From Phalacrocorax aristotelis (taxonomy: Eukaryota > Chordata > Aves > Suliformes > Phalacrocoracidae): DNA of 64,000 nt. This document shows positions 47,827 through 60,227 of the stretch, in pieces (the first letter of the stretch is position 1; each line of letters starts with the position of its first letter). A program made the position numbers and the translations under genes. Under the pieces are notes generated by a model. It was not told the DNA's origin. It searched no databases and was given only the letters and a program-made list of their open reading frames with translations. The stretch covers positions 34,273,226 to 34,337,225 of the forward strand of contig NC_134276.1 of the NCBI RefSeq assembly GCF_949628215.1. The letters are read 5' to 3'.

Positions 47827-50800
47827 CTGTTTATAAACAGGCCAGAAAAATAGCATTTTTAGTTTTGTTAACATATAACGTATAAATCTAGATATGTTGT
47901 TACCACACATACACAGATGACTACTTTATGGTGAGTGTAAACAAATGGTGAAAACAAATAAACTTACCAAAATTTAATTTGACAATTAAATTTTCCTTCA
48001 GAGATGTGTCAGACCACCCTGACAATACATTTAGCATGGTCCCAACTACAAAGGGATGACTGAGGCAGCTGAGACTTTTGGTGCAGACCAGCTGGACCTA
48101 GCTATCAATCACTGTCATCATTCACTGCACGCCTGAGTCTTCATATAGAAAAAGTTATCTGATAACACCAATACTAGAACACACTGGAAATCAAAACTAC
48201 TAGCACAAGGGAGATAAAACTTGACCTGAAGAACAAGGGCCTGGAAAATCTTTGTATGAAAAGTGGTGTAAAAGAATTGAATAGATGGTAGTAAGCCTGA
48301 GTTGTTATTTACAAATATCTTCATACGATAGATCACTCTCTCATGGTCAAGTAAGAGGAAATGGATCTTACCAAAGGTGCTCCATTCCCAAAGGTCTTCC
48401 AGTGGTGATACAATACCTGCACTACCCCTTCTAAATAGGAGACATGGAGTGATAGCCATTGCTGCTGGCCGAGGGAAGAAGAGGGAACAGGCACGGAAGA
48501 GGGACACGATTGCAGCCACAGATGGGAGACAAAAAGCCAGAGACATCAGTGAAGGCCAAAGAGGAAAAGAAAGTGGTATTAATGTGAAAAGCTTGGGACT
48601 TGCTGACCTACGGGAATTTGGCTCCATCAGTACTTTGAGAACCCTATGGAGGTACCAGTTTTCCTTAAAACTCTGGTCTGAAAACTCTCCTGCAGCTGTT
48701 GTGTGAGTCGAACCTGTGAGGAAGAGGTAAGGCAGGCCGCTGATCCCTGGCAAAGCTGTTTTGGGCTTATCTGGGGTATCTGAAACACCATTTTGAAGTA
48801 AAGAGTTGAATTCTGGAATGAGTTGCTTGAAATCACTAATAAAGCAATCTGAACATCTATTTCTCTCTTTGAAGTGAATGTAGTCCCAAAGCAGTGCAGA
48901 ATATCCTTTTGAAAGGATCTAATTATGTTATATCCTAATGAATGCATTTTTAAAATGGACTTGTAAGAGAAGCTTTGATGTCTAGTGCTGGAAAAAGGTT
49001 TTGACGTTGTTGGGCGTCAGTGATAAATAACAAACCCCCATTAATTTATCCTACCTAACGGAAACTTCTTTCCTTTGCTTCAGTAGTTTGCCTATGTTAC
49101 CACCTTTCAAAGGAGAGTCCATCTTTAGTAAGATATTGCTGTTTAGTATAGTAATACTGGAAATAAGCTCCTTCTTGCTATTGTGTTCCTTCCTTTTTTG
49201 AAGCTCACAGAATTCAGTGCCCATGAGCAGATTCTGATCTTTTGCCTTCCTTTTTTTTTCCCATTTGAACACTTAAGTTAATTTGGAGTACAGTGGAACA
49301 CCCACTTGTCTTTGAAGAAGTTGCAGCTTTTCTCTTGTTTTCATTTAAAAAAATTATTTAAGTCATGTATCCTATATAAATGAAGGAAGCAGAGAGTTAC
49401 CTGTTTCTCAACAAGTACTTATCAAATTGCTTGATTCTCAAAGGAAAACATTTTGCTTGGGAACAAAAACCTTTCACCTGATGCTGAGAAAGTGTATGTA
49501 TTGGCAATATTGCTCCTGAAATAAACCGAAAACACTAGTGAAATTCTGGTAAAGGAAGAATCAGCAATTTAGGGCAAATTCTCCTCCTACAACACCTTGG
49601 AAAAGCTTATTTCCAGGATGAAAATTGACACTATGAATGAAACAATGAAAACAAAGGATTTTTAAGTCATTCCCAAAGGAAATTTTTAATACAAAAGTTT
49701 TTGTTTCAGTGAGCTCAGGTAATTTCATTCAGTTGAAATGGAACATTCTGTCATACTTCTCCCTTAATACATTGGAAAACTGTGCTCTGTTCCAGACTGG
49801 AAATGCCTTCTAAAAAGCAAAAATGGAAATAGTGCCTGTGGAAATATCTAGACAAAACATAGTATTCTTTACGTTTTCCAAACTGTATTCCAGCCATAAC
49901 TATCTGGGAGTTTCCACAGATCAGCTTCATTGTCCCATCTTATAATTTCACTAAAACTGGTATTTATATGCATCATTTGCATATTTCTATGCATCAAATG
50001 CATAATTTGATATCATCTAGCTAATACTGTTGTAAGAATTTTCTTAATCATATCTTACAGGAGGTGGCAGGAATCAAAGTCTCCTTGTATATGTATTTAC
50101 ATTTCTTTTGTCTCCTTCAGGAGCCATCACAGAACGACTCAAGAGCTGGTAAATGGCAACCAAAGAAAAAGCTTACCAAGTAGCGTATGTAATGAAGGCA
50201 TCGATTTACTGCTATCAGGAGCTTTGATCACCAAAAGAGAGGGGTGAGGGAGAATGGAAGAGGCAAAAGCAAAAAATGAAGAGGAAGATATTAAAGAAAG
50301 AAGGTCTTTGTCAGAGGAGAAAGATAATTTGGAGAACAGTGTACGATGGCAGTGGCTGATGCATCAGGCAATACCTTAAATTTCATCTGTCTCTATTTTA
50401 GTAGAGTGAGGGGCCAACATACATGTGGCTTCCGCATTTATAAAATACGTGGCAATAAGGTTAATATTGTGAAATACTGTGAAATGCTGTTATAAACAAG
50501 CATGGTGTCAAATGAGTGTAATGGACATCTCTGGAAGATTATCTCAGTATCTTCCGAACAGCCCTTTTTACTAAAAAAAGGGTTTGATATAGACTCAAGA
50601 AGACATTTGCGCAGATCATAATGAGAAGCAGAAGTACAACATGCAAAAATCAGAAATGGACAAATGAATCGAATTAAGCTTTGGAGCCTGAACAAGGGAC
50701 CAAATCGAAAACACAATGAGATCACAACTGGCTATAGAAAAGGTAATGTTGCAATGGGAAGGTTTCCGTAATAACATTATTTCCAGACTGCCCTGATAAA

Positions 50801-52022
50801 TTACACTAGTCCTAGTATAGCATCATCAACTTAAACCTTTTCTTCTCAGTCCTCTTCTTAAACTATTTTAAAATTTAAACAGATTTCTCTGTTTTGATTC
50901 CATATTCTATCTGAAATATGGGGGATCAGTAATAGCAATTGAAAAATAACCCAGCAGATATTTTTCCCTTTTCTTGGACAACAACATCTAATGAATAACT
51001 TTCCCTTCTAAAATAGATCATGTGAACCTAATTTTTTACTATTTCTAGAACTTATATGGTTATTAGCCTTCAGACCTTATTAACTTTTGGTTACTGTAGA
51101 ATAGACTTGTACCATTTCTCACTTGTGTAAAAAAAAAAGTATCTGAACCTGCATTAAGAAGTTTCATACCCTAACTCAGCTAAATTGAAACATTCCTATT
51201 TATATCAATTTTTAATTATAACACTTAAATAAACAGTAAGGTAGAAATAAATCTTCTTTTGAATCCAAAGAAAATGTAACTGTTCTCACTGAGTATCTTC
51301 TTAATGTAAAACTGGACCAGCATAGAAAACCTGACATCTTTCTTCTCCTCACAATGTCACATATAGAAATTTTCTAATTATACATCCACGTACAGCAATT
51401 CTTGAGCAGTCTTCATCATTCTGGGCACAGAAACAGTAGCCAAAGAAGATGCAAAGTCTTCAAGTGCCATCAGAGGACTACTGAACGCTTAGCAGTTAAA
51501 GGTTATAAAATAATTCCTGAATTATTTTAGCTGTTAGAACAAGGGTGAGATTTACTTGTGCAAATTAGATCTGTAGAAGCTGGACGTATGAGTCTGAACA
51601 GCTCTCAACACAGGTTCCCTTCAAACTCTGAAAATGGTCACATAATCGAACTCCAGAAGTTATCTTAAATGCTATACCTCCAAAAGATGATTTATCTTTT
51701 TCTGAGGTAGGCCTCCAAGACAGTTGAGTGTGAATCAACCTCAACAGTGATACTTTTTTCTCTCCACTGACTATTAAAAAGAAGAGCCCAAGCAATGAAT
51801 TACCTTTGAGATATCTGAAGTGAGGTAAGATGGATGGCAACTAGAACAAGAATTCATAACTTATTCAGATCCAAACCACAAATGCAGTATAATATCCTCC
51901 AATCGGCCTTACAGAGCATCTTTTAGCAGCTCATAAGTCCTGCGCCGATTTAAAAACTCAGCAAAAAACAAATGACAAATAATCTGAATGAGGGAATAAA
52001 CCCATGTATTTTGGGACCTTAC
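47827..52022 (-). other. DGKH intron with an unusually long unassigned ORF
   Basis: 4.2 kb. A minus-strand frame at 48118-48753 is open for 211 codons, and a plus-strand frame at 48377-48706 for 109 codons overlaps it. Neither translation shows a domain I know. Octamer-like ATTTGCAT motifs with clustered 'atgcat' words lie near 49966-50010. No transposon family identified. Confidence 0.6.
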
Positions 52023-52115
52023 CAAAGGAACTCTTCCTACAAGCAGAGATTCAGTTTCGTTATGTAGGGCCTTCACATTGACAGCTATCTCCATGGCAGT
52101 GTTTCTGGTAAGGCT
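52023..52115 (-). CDS. DGKH: DGKH exon: linker
   Basis: Acceptor TTCCCCAG before 52115, donor CCTTTG|GTAAGG after 52023. 31 codons, phase 0: [20 protein letters not shown] then [11 protein letters not shown]. Confidence 0.96.
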
Positions 52116-53638
52116 CTGGGGAATAAGAAGCATAAAAATTATTTGAATAAGTACTGAGAATAAGTACTTTGGGCTTTCAGCACACATTTTAGGCGTATTC
52201 TCCTAGAAGAAATACATCAATTTAACTTTACACTGACAACTGCTTCAGCACTGAGAATAGAAAACAAAAATGTAGTATCTATTTACTGTCTTTTCCCCAA
52301 CTTCATTTAATATGACTTCATGCAATCCTGAAGATCATGAACAGCCACCTGTGAGATGAATCCACAATTCTTATGGATGACAAAGGCCAGCAGAAAAGCA
52401 GTGGGCCTCATTTAATAACACCTGTTGATCCAAATTGTTCACCTTATCCTTGGCAGAAGTAAGCTGCTAGCTGTATTTTAAGCAGCAAATATATTTACCA
52501 TTCATAAATTTAGGGTAGATGTAGACAGCCTCTACCTAATTAAACTTTTTGGGGTTCAATCCTTGAAAACACCCAGATTGTCTAGTATGAAGAGACACAC
52601 CAGGAAACTAATTTCTCCTCACCCCCTTTGCATTGTCTGCATAACAATTAAGCATGAAAATTTCTATGAATGCATCCACAAGAATTGACCTGTATCTAGT
52701 AACAGCATTTGTTCAGCCTTTGTCCTGCCTCCACTCAGTACCTGGGCATATGCCTACATAGCTGTCTGCAAGCAGATGTGAGCTTACTTTTCCTATTGTT
52801 TTTGCTGTTTGCTGACCTGTATTTGGTTTATTCACGCTCAAGAGCTACATTAGGACACTGCCTCACTTGATTTAATAAGCACTGCTGCATCACTTCAGGA
52901 TGAGCACCCCTGGCTGTGGACCTCTGTTGAAGATGGAGTGAGTTCTTGACTGCTTCTGAAAGGCAACAGACGTGCTCTTATCGTGCCCCTAATCCAAACT
53001 CTGTATCTCCCTTCTGACTGCTCACTTCCCCCTGCAACAACACCCAGGAGGTCCGCATTTTAAGTGTCATTAACGTCGCTTTCTAACGTCCCATGTTCAC
53101 AAAAGAGAGTATCAGCTGAGGAGGACACTGATGAATGCAAAATCTGCATCTTCCACCTTCTCAGATATCATACCAACCTAACATCAGGAGGAGACTCTCC
53201 TCTTTAATACTATTCTGTAAAAAGGCAGTTCTCCTAACTCCTGGTGTTGTTATTAAATTTCAGAATCATTGAGCATGATCTTTACCAAATCCATCAGCTA
53301 TGGGGTGTTTCCCTATGCATGTGAAGGGTTGAGACTCCCTGCTGCTATACAGAGCAGCACCTTCAGAATCAGAAGCAACTTTTCCTTTACTTTCACCTTA
53401 GAAAAAGTGGTAAAAAGGGGAGAAGATACAGCATCCGCTCATTTGTTAAGCAATTTTGTTTAAATCTAAGCATGTGTATGTATATTTAGAAGTCTTGTTT
53501 ACCAAAAACTTCAAGAATTATCATCCAACTTGTTTTAATATAGGGACAGGGAGTACAATGCAGCTCCTGTGTCACAAGCTTAAGCACACAGATATTATAG
53601 TTTATTTACTCATACATAAGTCTGTGTTCGTCCTTTAC
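52116..53638 (-). other. DGKH intron
   Basis: 1.5 kb, no repeat or conserved element recognised. Confidence 0.7.
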
Positions 53639-53744
53639 CTCAGGAAACCTTGGGTTGGCTTTATTTAATGCATGTGAACATGCATTAACAGCATGAGCAA
53701 GCTCCTGCTCCAAGAGGCCATGTATTTTTGCTGCTTCACAGATT
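53639..53744 (-). CDS. DGKH: DGKH exon: helical linker
   Basis: Acceptor ATTTTTGTAG before 53744, donor CCTGAG|GTAAAG after 53639. The split Arg codon joins from the previous exon, then [20 protein letters not shown] and [15 protein letters not shown]. The [16 protein letters not shown] block is characteristic of DGKH/DGKD. Confidence 0.96.
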
Positions 53745-55288
53745 CTACAAAAATATAAAAAAAGAGAAGAATATTTCTTACCTCCTTTAAAGAATAATTC
53801 TTCAGAGTACACAACATTTTCAGATGAGAAAATATACAAAGATACGTTTCACAAAACACTTTTAAAAAAATATAGTCTTTTCTAAAGAAAGAATACGAGT
53901 ATCTCTTCAAGCAATACAGCACCTCAAATAAATGATATCCATAATACAGAAGATTTATTCTGCTATGAAATACTGATACATTTATTTGTCTTAGAACACA
54001 AATGCTACATAAAAATTGTACCAAAAATGTTGGACTATTAATTCAAATAAACTATAGAGGAAAACCGTAGCACATTAAGGTAACTTACTTGAAGGTATCT
54101 TAAAACCCATACACGTATTTCACAAGGCATATCCTTCAGAAGTGACATTAAGATTGGCTGCAGTCATTTGAGATAACAGGAGGCCCAGCTGTAATTATAA
54201 CCTCAGGAGCATCTCTAGAACAGTAAAGTTTTTAAGCTGTCTTGGCTAACCTTCACTGTGGTTAGTTCATAACCTAAATTATTCTTCTATGTCTACCTAA
54301 GTCACCAGTACAGTATAAAAATAATACCTAGTTCTCCAATTCCTTTCTTATACTATCAGTGCAACTCAGCAGGTACTCCAAGAATTGATACTGATGCTTA
54401 AGATAATTTTTCATCTGAGTAGCAGCTTTATAAAGTGTTCTGATTTTTTAAAAATGCTTTTCTTAAAAAAATCTAGGGTTGGTTTTTTTTGTGTGTGTGT
54501 GTGTGTGAAAATTGAAGTGCCTTCTTTATTAAAATACTTGTGTCTCAGGAAGAAAGTAGTTCCTGAAAATAAGCAAAGCTGTGGGATCAATTTTATACCA
54601 TCAGCTCACTATCATCTCAATCCATCTAAATTACTGAAGTGTCCAGGGGCACAGAGATAAGGATTTTGAACATTAGGAATGAAATAGAAAGCTACAGAAA
54701 CAGCAAATGAGTGGATGAATGCAAAAAGGGATCTGGCAATTTGGCCTCCATGAATGTTGGTGTGTTAACTGCTTACTTGTACAATATTTTAAGAAAACTT
54801 TCCAGTTTACTGAAAAGCACCCATCATTTTGAAATTGTGAGTAACAAGGCTTTAAGGAGAAATAAGGTCAGGAGAAGTTAAGGTCACGTGGATACATCCA
54901 CACTGTTGACTTCTGAAGTTAACTTCTAAGGATTTTTTAAAAATAAATATATTTTTGCTCTTGCATAAATGAGAAGTTTCAATCAAAATCCTCTCTGCAA
55001 AGACGCTTTCCAGTTTTCCATTTTCACTGCTCCTTCACAAAGTCGGTTTTCACAAGAAAAAAAATACACAAACACACAAAAGTAAAATTACAGAGATACA
55101 TAGGAAAAGCATACATAAACAAGTTGAACCTTAAGAATCAAATCAAATCAAATAACTGATAGAGTGGCAAATAAACATTAATTAAAGAACAGGGAAAATA
55201 TACACTTCTGAGTCTATGTATGCATTTGCATGAATAATTCAGTCTTGGTGTCTAGGTTGCCAATCCAAACTTATTAATTTTACTGTAC
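53745..55288 (-). other. DGKH intron
   Basis: 1.5 kb. Holds a T run followed by a (GT)n microsatellite at 54483-54507; otherwise featureless. Confidence 0.7.
54491..54507. repeat. (GT)n microsatellite
   Basis: Seventeen bases of alternating GT directly after an eight-T run (54483-54490), inside a DGKH intron. Confidence 0.95.
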
Positions 55289-55455
55289 CTGGTAATAAGT
55301 TCTTCTGCAGCTTGTGAGCACAGCTGGACCTGTGCAACTTCTTCTTCTGTAGCCAACTCAACTGCCTGCTGAGGGTACAAGGGAGATCGAATGACAGGTT
55401 TACAGGAATCATACTTCTGTTTGTCTTCCCAAGACTTCAGGGTGTTTTCAAAGGC
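55289..55455 (-). CDS. DGKH: DGKH exon: linker after the kinase domain
   Basis: Acceptor TTGATCAG before 55455, donor ACCAG|GTACAG after 55289. Encodes [40 protein letters not shown] then [15 protein letters not shown]. The middle part (after WEDKQK) is the least conserved compared with the human sequence I recall; both ends match well. Confidence 0.95.
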
Positions 55456-56461
55456 CTGATCAAAATGAATTATACATTCAGTGCACAGTACTTGGAGTAT
55501 TCCTACTTGTTTTAAAATTTAATTTGATATAATTTTTAATTTCTATAATATTTTAATTAAAATTATTTTGACAAATAACGTTTTAATTTTATATAAATAA
55601 TACAAGCTTTATAAATAATGTTAAATTTAATTATTTTAAAACTTAATACAGAGAATAAGTCACTTCTGAAAGCTCGCTTTCTCCCTCCTTTATCCTCAAT
55701 AAGTGTCTTTCAAAAGAATAAGACCACAAAGACAGTGATAATACAAGCATGGATAGTAAGATCTAAATCTGAAAGCAATACAAGATTCAAACCTAAACAA
55801 TGGTGGAAAAAAAGTAACAAATTTACTAAAATATAATTTAAATGCCATTACTGCACCCTAAATTCACCATCCAGTAATTGGACAGAGAACTGAGGGGCGC
55901 TTCACCTTTCACACAGGCATCTGAGACAAGCGTGAACTCTCCAGTGGCTGTGTGACAAGGTTCTGCTTGTGTCTCTCCTGTCTGAGACTGGGCCGTGAGG
56001 GAGAGGGAGGATCAGTAGAACAGAGAGAGACAGGAGAGAAATCTGCAGGAAGTCATTCTGAAATGTGGACATTATAGAATTTTGATATTTACACAACTGT
56101 GCCAGAACTTCCAGTGTGTGATTGTGTATAACACACCAGAGGGGGACAGGGGAGGGGAAGGAAAAAAGGAAAAAAGGATTTTGACCATTCTTCTTACTAT
56201 ATATTAATAAGAATACAGGAATAGCACTAATAAAACTGATAAAAGAGAACAACAACAAAAAAAGCCCTGTCAGTTATACAAAAGAACAATTCTCTATTAA
56301 TCTTATTACACAAATTATGCAACTGTAAGTAATCATGTAAGTTATATAGATACTTATAAAACATTTTTATAAGCACTGTTTTGCTCATGCTATAACTGAA
56401 TCGAATTATTATAGAAACAATGTTAGTAATAGCATCTCATAACACACTTTCTGCAACATAC
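55456..56461 (-). other. DGKH intron
   Basis: 1.0 kb. An extremely AT-rich stretch at 55510-55640 (TTTAATT-type words) is followed by a normal intron. No element recognised. Confidence 0.7.
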
Positions 56462-56596
56462 TCTGTCTCGTGTTAACATCTGAGCTCTGTTTTTATGTAT
56501 GATCTTAATCACTCCCGGGGGCTGGATCCATGCCTCTCCATCAACTTGCACTGGAACCCCTTCATCACCAAGTATGGTGATCTTTACTGACCGACA
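56462..56596 (-). CDS. DGKH: DGKH exon: end of accessory catalytic domain
   Basis: Acceptor CTTTTCCAG before 56596, donor GACAGA|GTATGT after 56462. 45 codons, phase 0: [35 protein letters not shown] then [18 protein letters not shown] is the conserved end of the accessory domain in DGKs. The intron before it in the sense direction is only 289 nt. Confidence 0.97.
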
Positions 56597-56885
56597 CTGG
56601 AAAAGAACAAAGATGTTATTTTACAGAGCAATAAATACTAATGAAACTGACGGGCCACCTGAAATATGTTGATTACTAGGAGCTGTGGCTTCCCTCCAGG
56701 TTTGTCTTAAGGATGAAGCACTTTTATGCTTCATTCTTCACTGAAGACAATTTATTACCCCTTAAAATTAAAACAATGTCAGCGCTTTATTAATGTGTAG
56801 GGTGGTGGTCATCAAGAGTACTGATGCTTGCCAGCATCCCAAACTGCTGCCAACCATGTTGCGTGCTTTCAAGAAAGAAACAAAC

Positions 56886-56999
56886 CTGAGCTATCCTGTG
56901 GTGCTGCAGTTTGATGACTCTTGAAACTGCCATCTGCATGCTGCCAAATACCGCAACAACTTCTAAGATTTTATCGTCAAATGATGGAGCCCCAAATAT
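56886..56999 (-). CDS. DGKH: DGKH exon: accessory catalytic domain
   Basis: Acceptor CTTTTCAG before 56999, donor GCTCAG|GTTTGT after 56886. 38 codons, phase 0: [20 protein letters not shown] then [18 protein letters not shown]. The exon reads ...VFGSMQ where I recall VFDSMQ in human. Confidence 0.96.
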
Positions 57000-58569
57000 C
57001 TGAAAAGAAAACATTCCTTTTCTGATGATAAATCTAGTGCTTAGATTGCATGTTCAGTGAGACAGATTCATTTACAGATTCATTTTCAACGTTTAAATGC
57101 TCTAACTTATTTACTGTAGAATAACTACACTGTCTCTCAAAAGTCACAGGAGTCAGATATCATAGTCAGTAGGCAAATATTATTTTAAAACAGCAATGCT
57201 AATAGCATTCCAGATATCTGAATGACGAGGCATACCCTTATATAGGAAGGATGGCATGTTTCAGCGTGTAGACTAAGAAATGTTTTTCAAGGCAAGATGA
57301 AAGGCCAATTCAAATCTCCACTTGGTTAATGTACTAATATCTAAGAGGTTCTTGACGTTAAGAGGAATAATGGTGGTTTTCTTCTCAGAAGTGCTTATCT
57401 TTTTGTATTCTGAATTCTCTGGAAATCAACATCCGAGTCCATGGTTGGCTTTGTTAAACACAGCTTTCATACTGAAGAGGATCTTGTTGGCGCTGTATGA
57501 AATTATCTGCTGTAAATATGAAAAATGCTTCCATATGCAACAAATGTCCTGATATCCAGCCAAGATGTTGAATTTCCATTAGCTTACACAAAGTGCAAGA
57601 AGCCTCAATGTGTGCCATTGCCACCTGGTGTCCTGCAGGGGAATTCAGCCATGCCACAGGACAAGTCTTAGGCTGGAGTTCAACTGTGTCTGGCAGGAGA
57701 TACCATACTAAGGTCACTTGAAGCTTGACCATTTCATCCTGCTACACTATAGGGACCAATGAGGGAGAAAAAACAGCAGGAAAAATCACTCCAGTAGGAG
57801 TTCAACGGGTAGAGAGATCATGTCTCTGAGCGGTACTCAGACTACCTCACTTGGCACTGTGGGCAGAGTAAGCTGCGTGAGAGGCACCTAAGAGAGGATT
57901 TCCTGGAGGTGCAAAATTAAGAGGTTGCAGATCCAGGACTGTGTAATCCAGATAGTGTCTGCAGCAATGGCTCAGGAAGGGAGAGGATGGCGAAGAGAGT
58001 GAGGGACTTTGGTCCCTGCTGCCCACCAGGCCAGCAGGAGCCTTCACCCCAGTGCAGTTTGTGGTGGCTGTGCAAGGAGGCTGACACGGGCTTCTCAGGA
58101 AAAGGGCTGCACAGCACAGTTGCCATAGTTTAATGCCACATCCAGGTGGCACTTCCTTTCAGAGCAACCCAGGATTGGATAGATATGTCTTGAGCAGGTA
58201 AGTGTCAAAGAATGGAAGCGCAATTTTACTGGGTCTATGCGGTTTTGAAGCAAAAGGTTTCGCCATCTGAATTTTTCCAATTTCCATGGAAATTTTTCCG
58301 TTTTTCACATGGGGATGTGAATGTCTTGAAAAGAGCAAAGACAGGGATTTTGTTATCCCAAGGTAAAAAGTATAGAGACTCCTTGATCCAGATTTAACAA
58401 GTATAACTGCCATCTAAAGGGCCAGTTCTGCATGGGTTAAGAAAAAGTAGTTGTAAAAATTCATTTATTTTGTGCTTCAATTTTAGCAAAAGGATGGGCA
58501 AACCACAGCCCAGTCTGCTGTGTCTCTCCACCAGTAAAACATATCTGTACTGAAAACCAACCATGCATC

Positions 58570-58592
58570 TTTTTTTTTTTTTTTTTTTTTTT
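58570..58592. repeat. poly-T run, 23 bases
   Basis: The longest homopolymer in the window. On the gene's sense strand it is poly-A. It could be the tail of a small retrotransposed sequence lying at higher coordinates on the plus strand, but no such insert or target-site duplication was recognised. Confidence 0.9.
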
Positions 58593-59230
58593 GTGAAGGC
58601 AAACAAATCTTTATGGATCAACGTTCAAGAAACAATTCCCTCTTCTTCTGTTGCAGGTCATGTTTCCAGCCTGTCTTCCAGGACACCAAAAAAGCATGCC
58701 TAAACAAGTCCCACTCAAGTTGGTCAGTGTGCAGCTGCCCAGCTTGGCTTATCTATAATGTTTCGGGAGTTTTTTTAGCTGTCAAGGCAAATGTCTTTGT
58801 GTCCAGATAAGCAGAACCAGCGGCACTTCAGACCACCAACACTTCTGATGATTGCTCACGCAAGACCGCACTAAAGCACTGAATTATGCTCCTCACTCTG
58901 TCCACAACAGACATGTTACCTTGCTGGCATATCTGATCCCCAGAAGACTTAAGAACATCTGTAAAACTACTCCAAGAAACACACATTTGCTGTATACCGG
59001 TATGACAGCTAGGACAGTTGTTCTCTCTCAGTGAGGCAGTTCAGGGAGAAAGATAAACTCCTGAACAAGAGCTGAGCAGATGTTAGAGATGCTTTCAAGT
59101 TATGAATATGAACATGGGGTATATAAAAACCAGATGTCCACAGTCAAATATAAACACAACTGCCATCCTCTGACATATACCAAAAATAATAATGAGACAT
59201 TGAAACATGTTTAAATATTTTTTGTGACTT

Positions 59231-59257
59231 TTATATATGTGTGTGTGTGCATATATA
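59231..59257. repeat. TA/GT microsatellite
   Basis: 'ttatatatgtgtgtgtgtgcatatata' simple sequence in a DGKH intron. Confidence 0.9.
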
Positions 59258-60119
59258 AGCAAAGGATAATAACTCACAAGAAACCAGAAGCAGTTCGGAA
59301 AAAAAATTCTGGATTGTTCACATTAAAATCAGAAGCTAATTTGCAACCACAGTTTTAGGTGATTCAGACCTTCCACACACTAAATCAGGACATGCTGAAT
59401 TAGGATAATCTGCCAGTAATTACAGTGGTTGCATTGTGCACGAACTTGGAGCAGTTGCTCCAAGTTGTAGGACATTTAGGTATCCATGTTGTGTATCATT
59501 TCTTAGGCCATGTGAGGAAGAAAGGGAAAAAAGGAGATCTTAAAATATTTTAAAAGGAATTAATATTTTAAAACCAGATTAATACCACAACTAAATTATC
59601 AGTCACTAAATGCGTCACTCCTCATTTTCTGAATCACTCTCTCTTAGTCCAAAGCTGTTTGAAGAACAGGAGGAAACATCAGGTATAAACCATGAGTGAT
59701 TATCCTTCTCCACCTTGTTTATTTTTAGAATATAACAAACAGAGGAATCTATGCTTTGAGAAGCCTTCTTTACAGGAGCTTGTAAAACAATACAGAGAGA
59801 ATCTATCTGTGTCTCTGTTTATAAAATTAGTTTCTAAAAATACTATCTCATAGAGCCATTTACAAAAAAAATAATTAAGCCTTATTATGAACATTTTGCT
59901 GGAATGGACACAACAGAAGGTGACAGGGAAAAATCATCGGATATATTTTCAATAAAAAATCAAATACAAGACGATACAGTTTAAAATCAGACAGCCTCCC
60001 TGAATAAGAGATGCTACCCAGACTGTATGCTACCACTATTAAAATTAAATGAGAAGAGCAGTTCATGCTATTTATTGCTGGTTTTGCCCAGAAGGTTACT
60101 TCTCTTTAATGTTACTCAC

Positions 60120-60227
60120 ATCATCTTCTTTGGTTCCACCCCAGAAATTAGTCCCACCAGCATAGCTGGGAATGTTTAGCACAGCTATGCCCTGCAGACT
60201 TGGAAGGGGGATGTACTGTCCGTCACA
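60120..60227 (-). CDS. DGKH: DGKH exon: accessory catalytic domain
   Basis: Acceptor CCATTACAG before 60227, donor GATGAT|GTGAGT after 60120. 36 codons, phase 0 on both sides: [20 protein letters not shown] then [16 protein letters not shown]. The [13 protein letters not shown] block is a hallmark of the DGK catalytic accessory fold. Confidence 0.97.

Larger units (their letters stand above)
57000..60119 (-). other. DGKH intron
   Basis: 3.1 kb. Contains a 23-T run (58570-58592), a GT-rich microsatellite (59231-59257) and a relatively GC-rich patch at 57840-58150 with overlapping open frames of about 100 codons but no recognisable product. Confidence 0.7.

Noticed and set aside
57847..58152. 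Overlapping minus-strand frames of 69-101 codons in a GC-richer intron patch
   Set aside because: No DGKH family match and no splice sites that would keep the DGKH frame; likely compositional.
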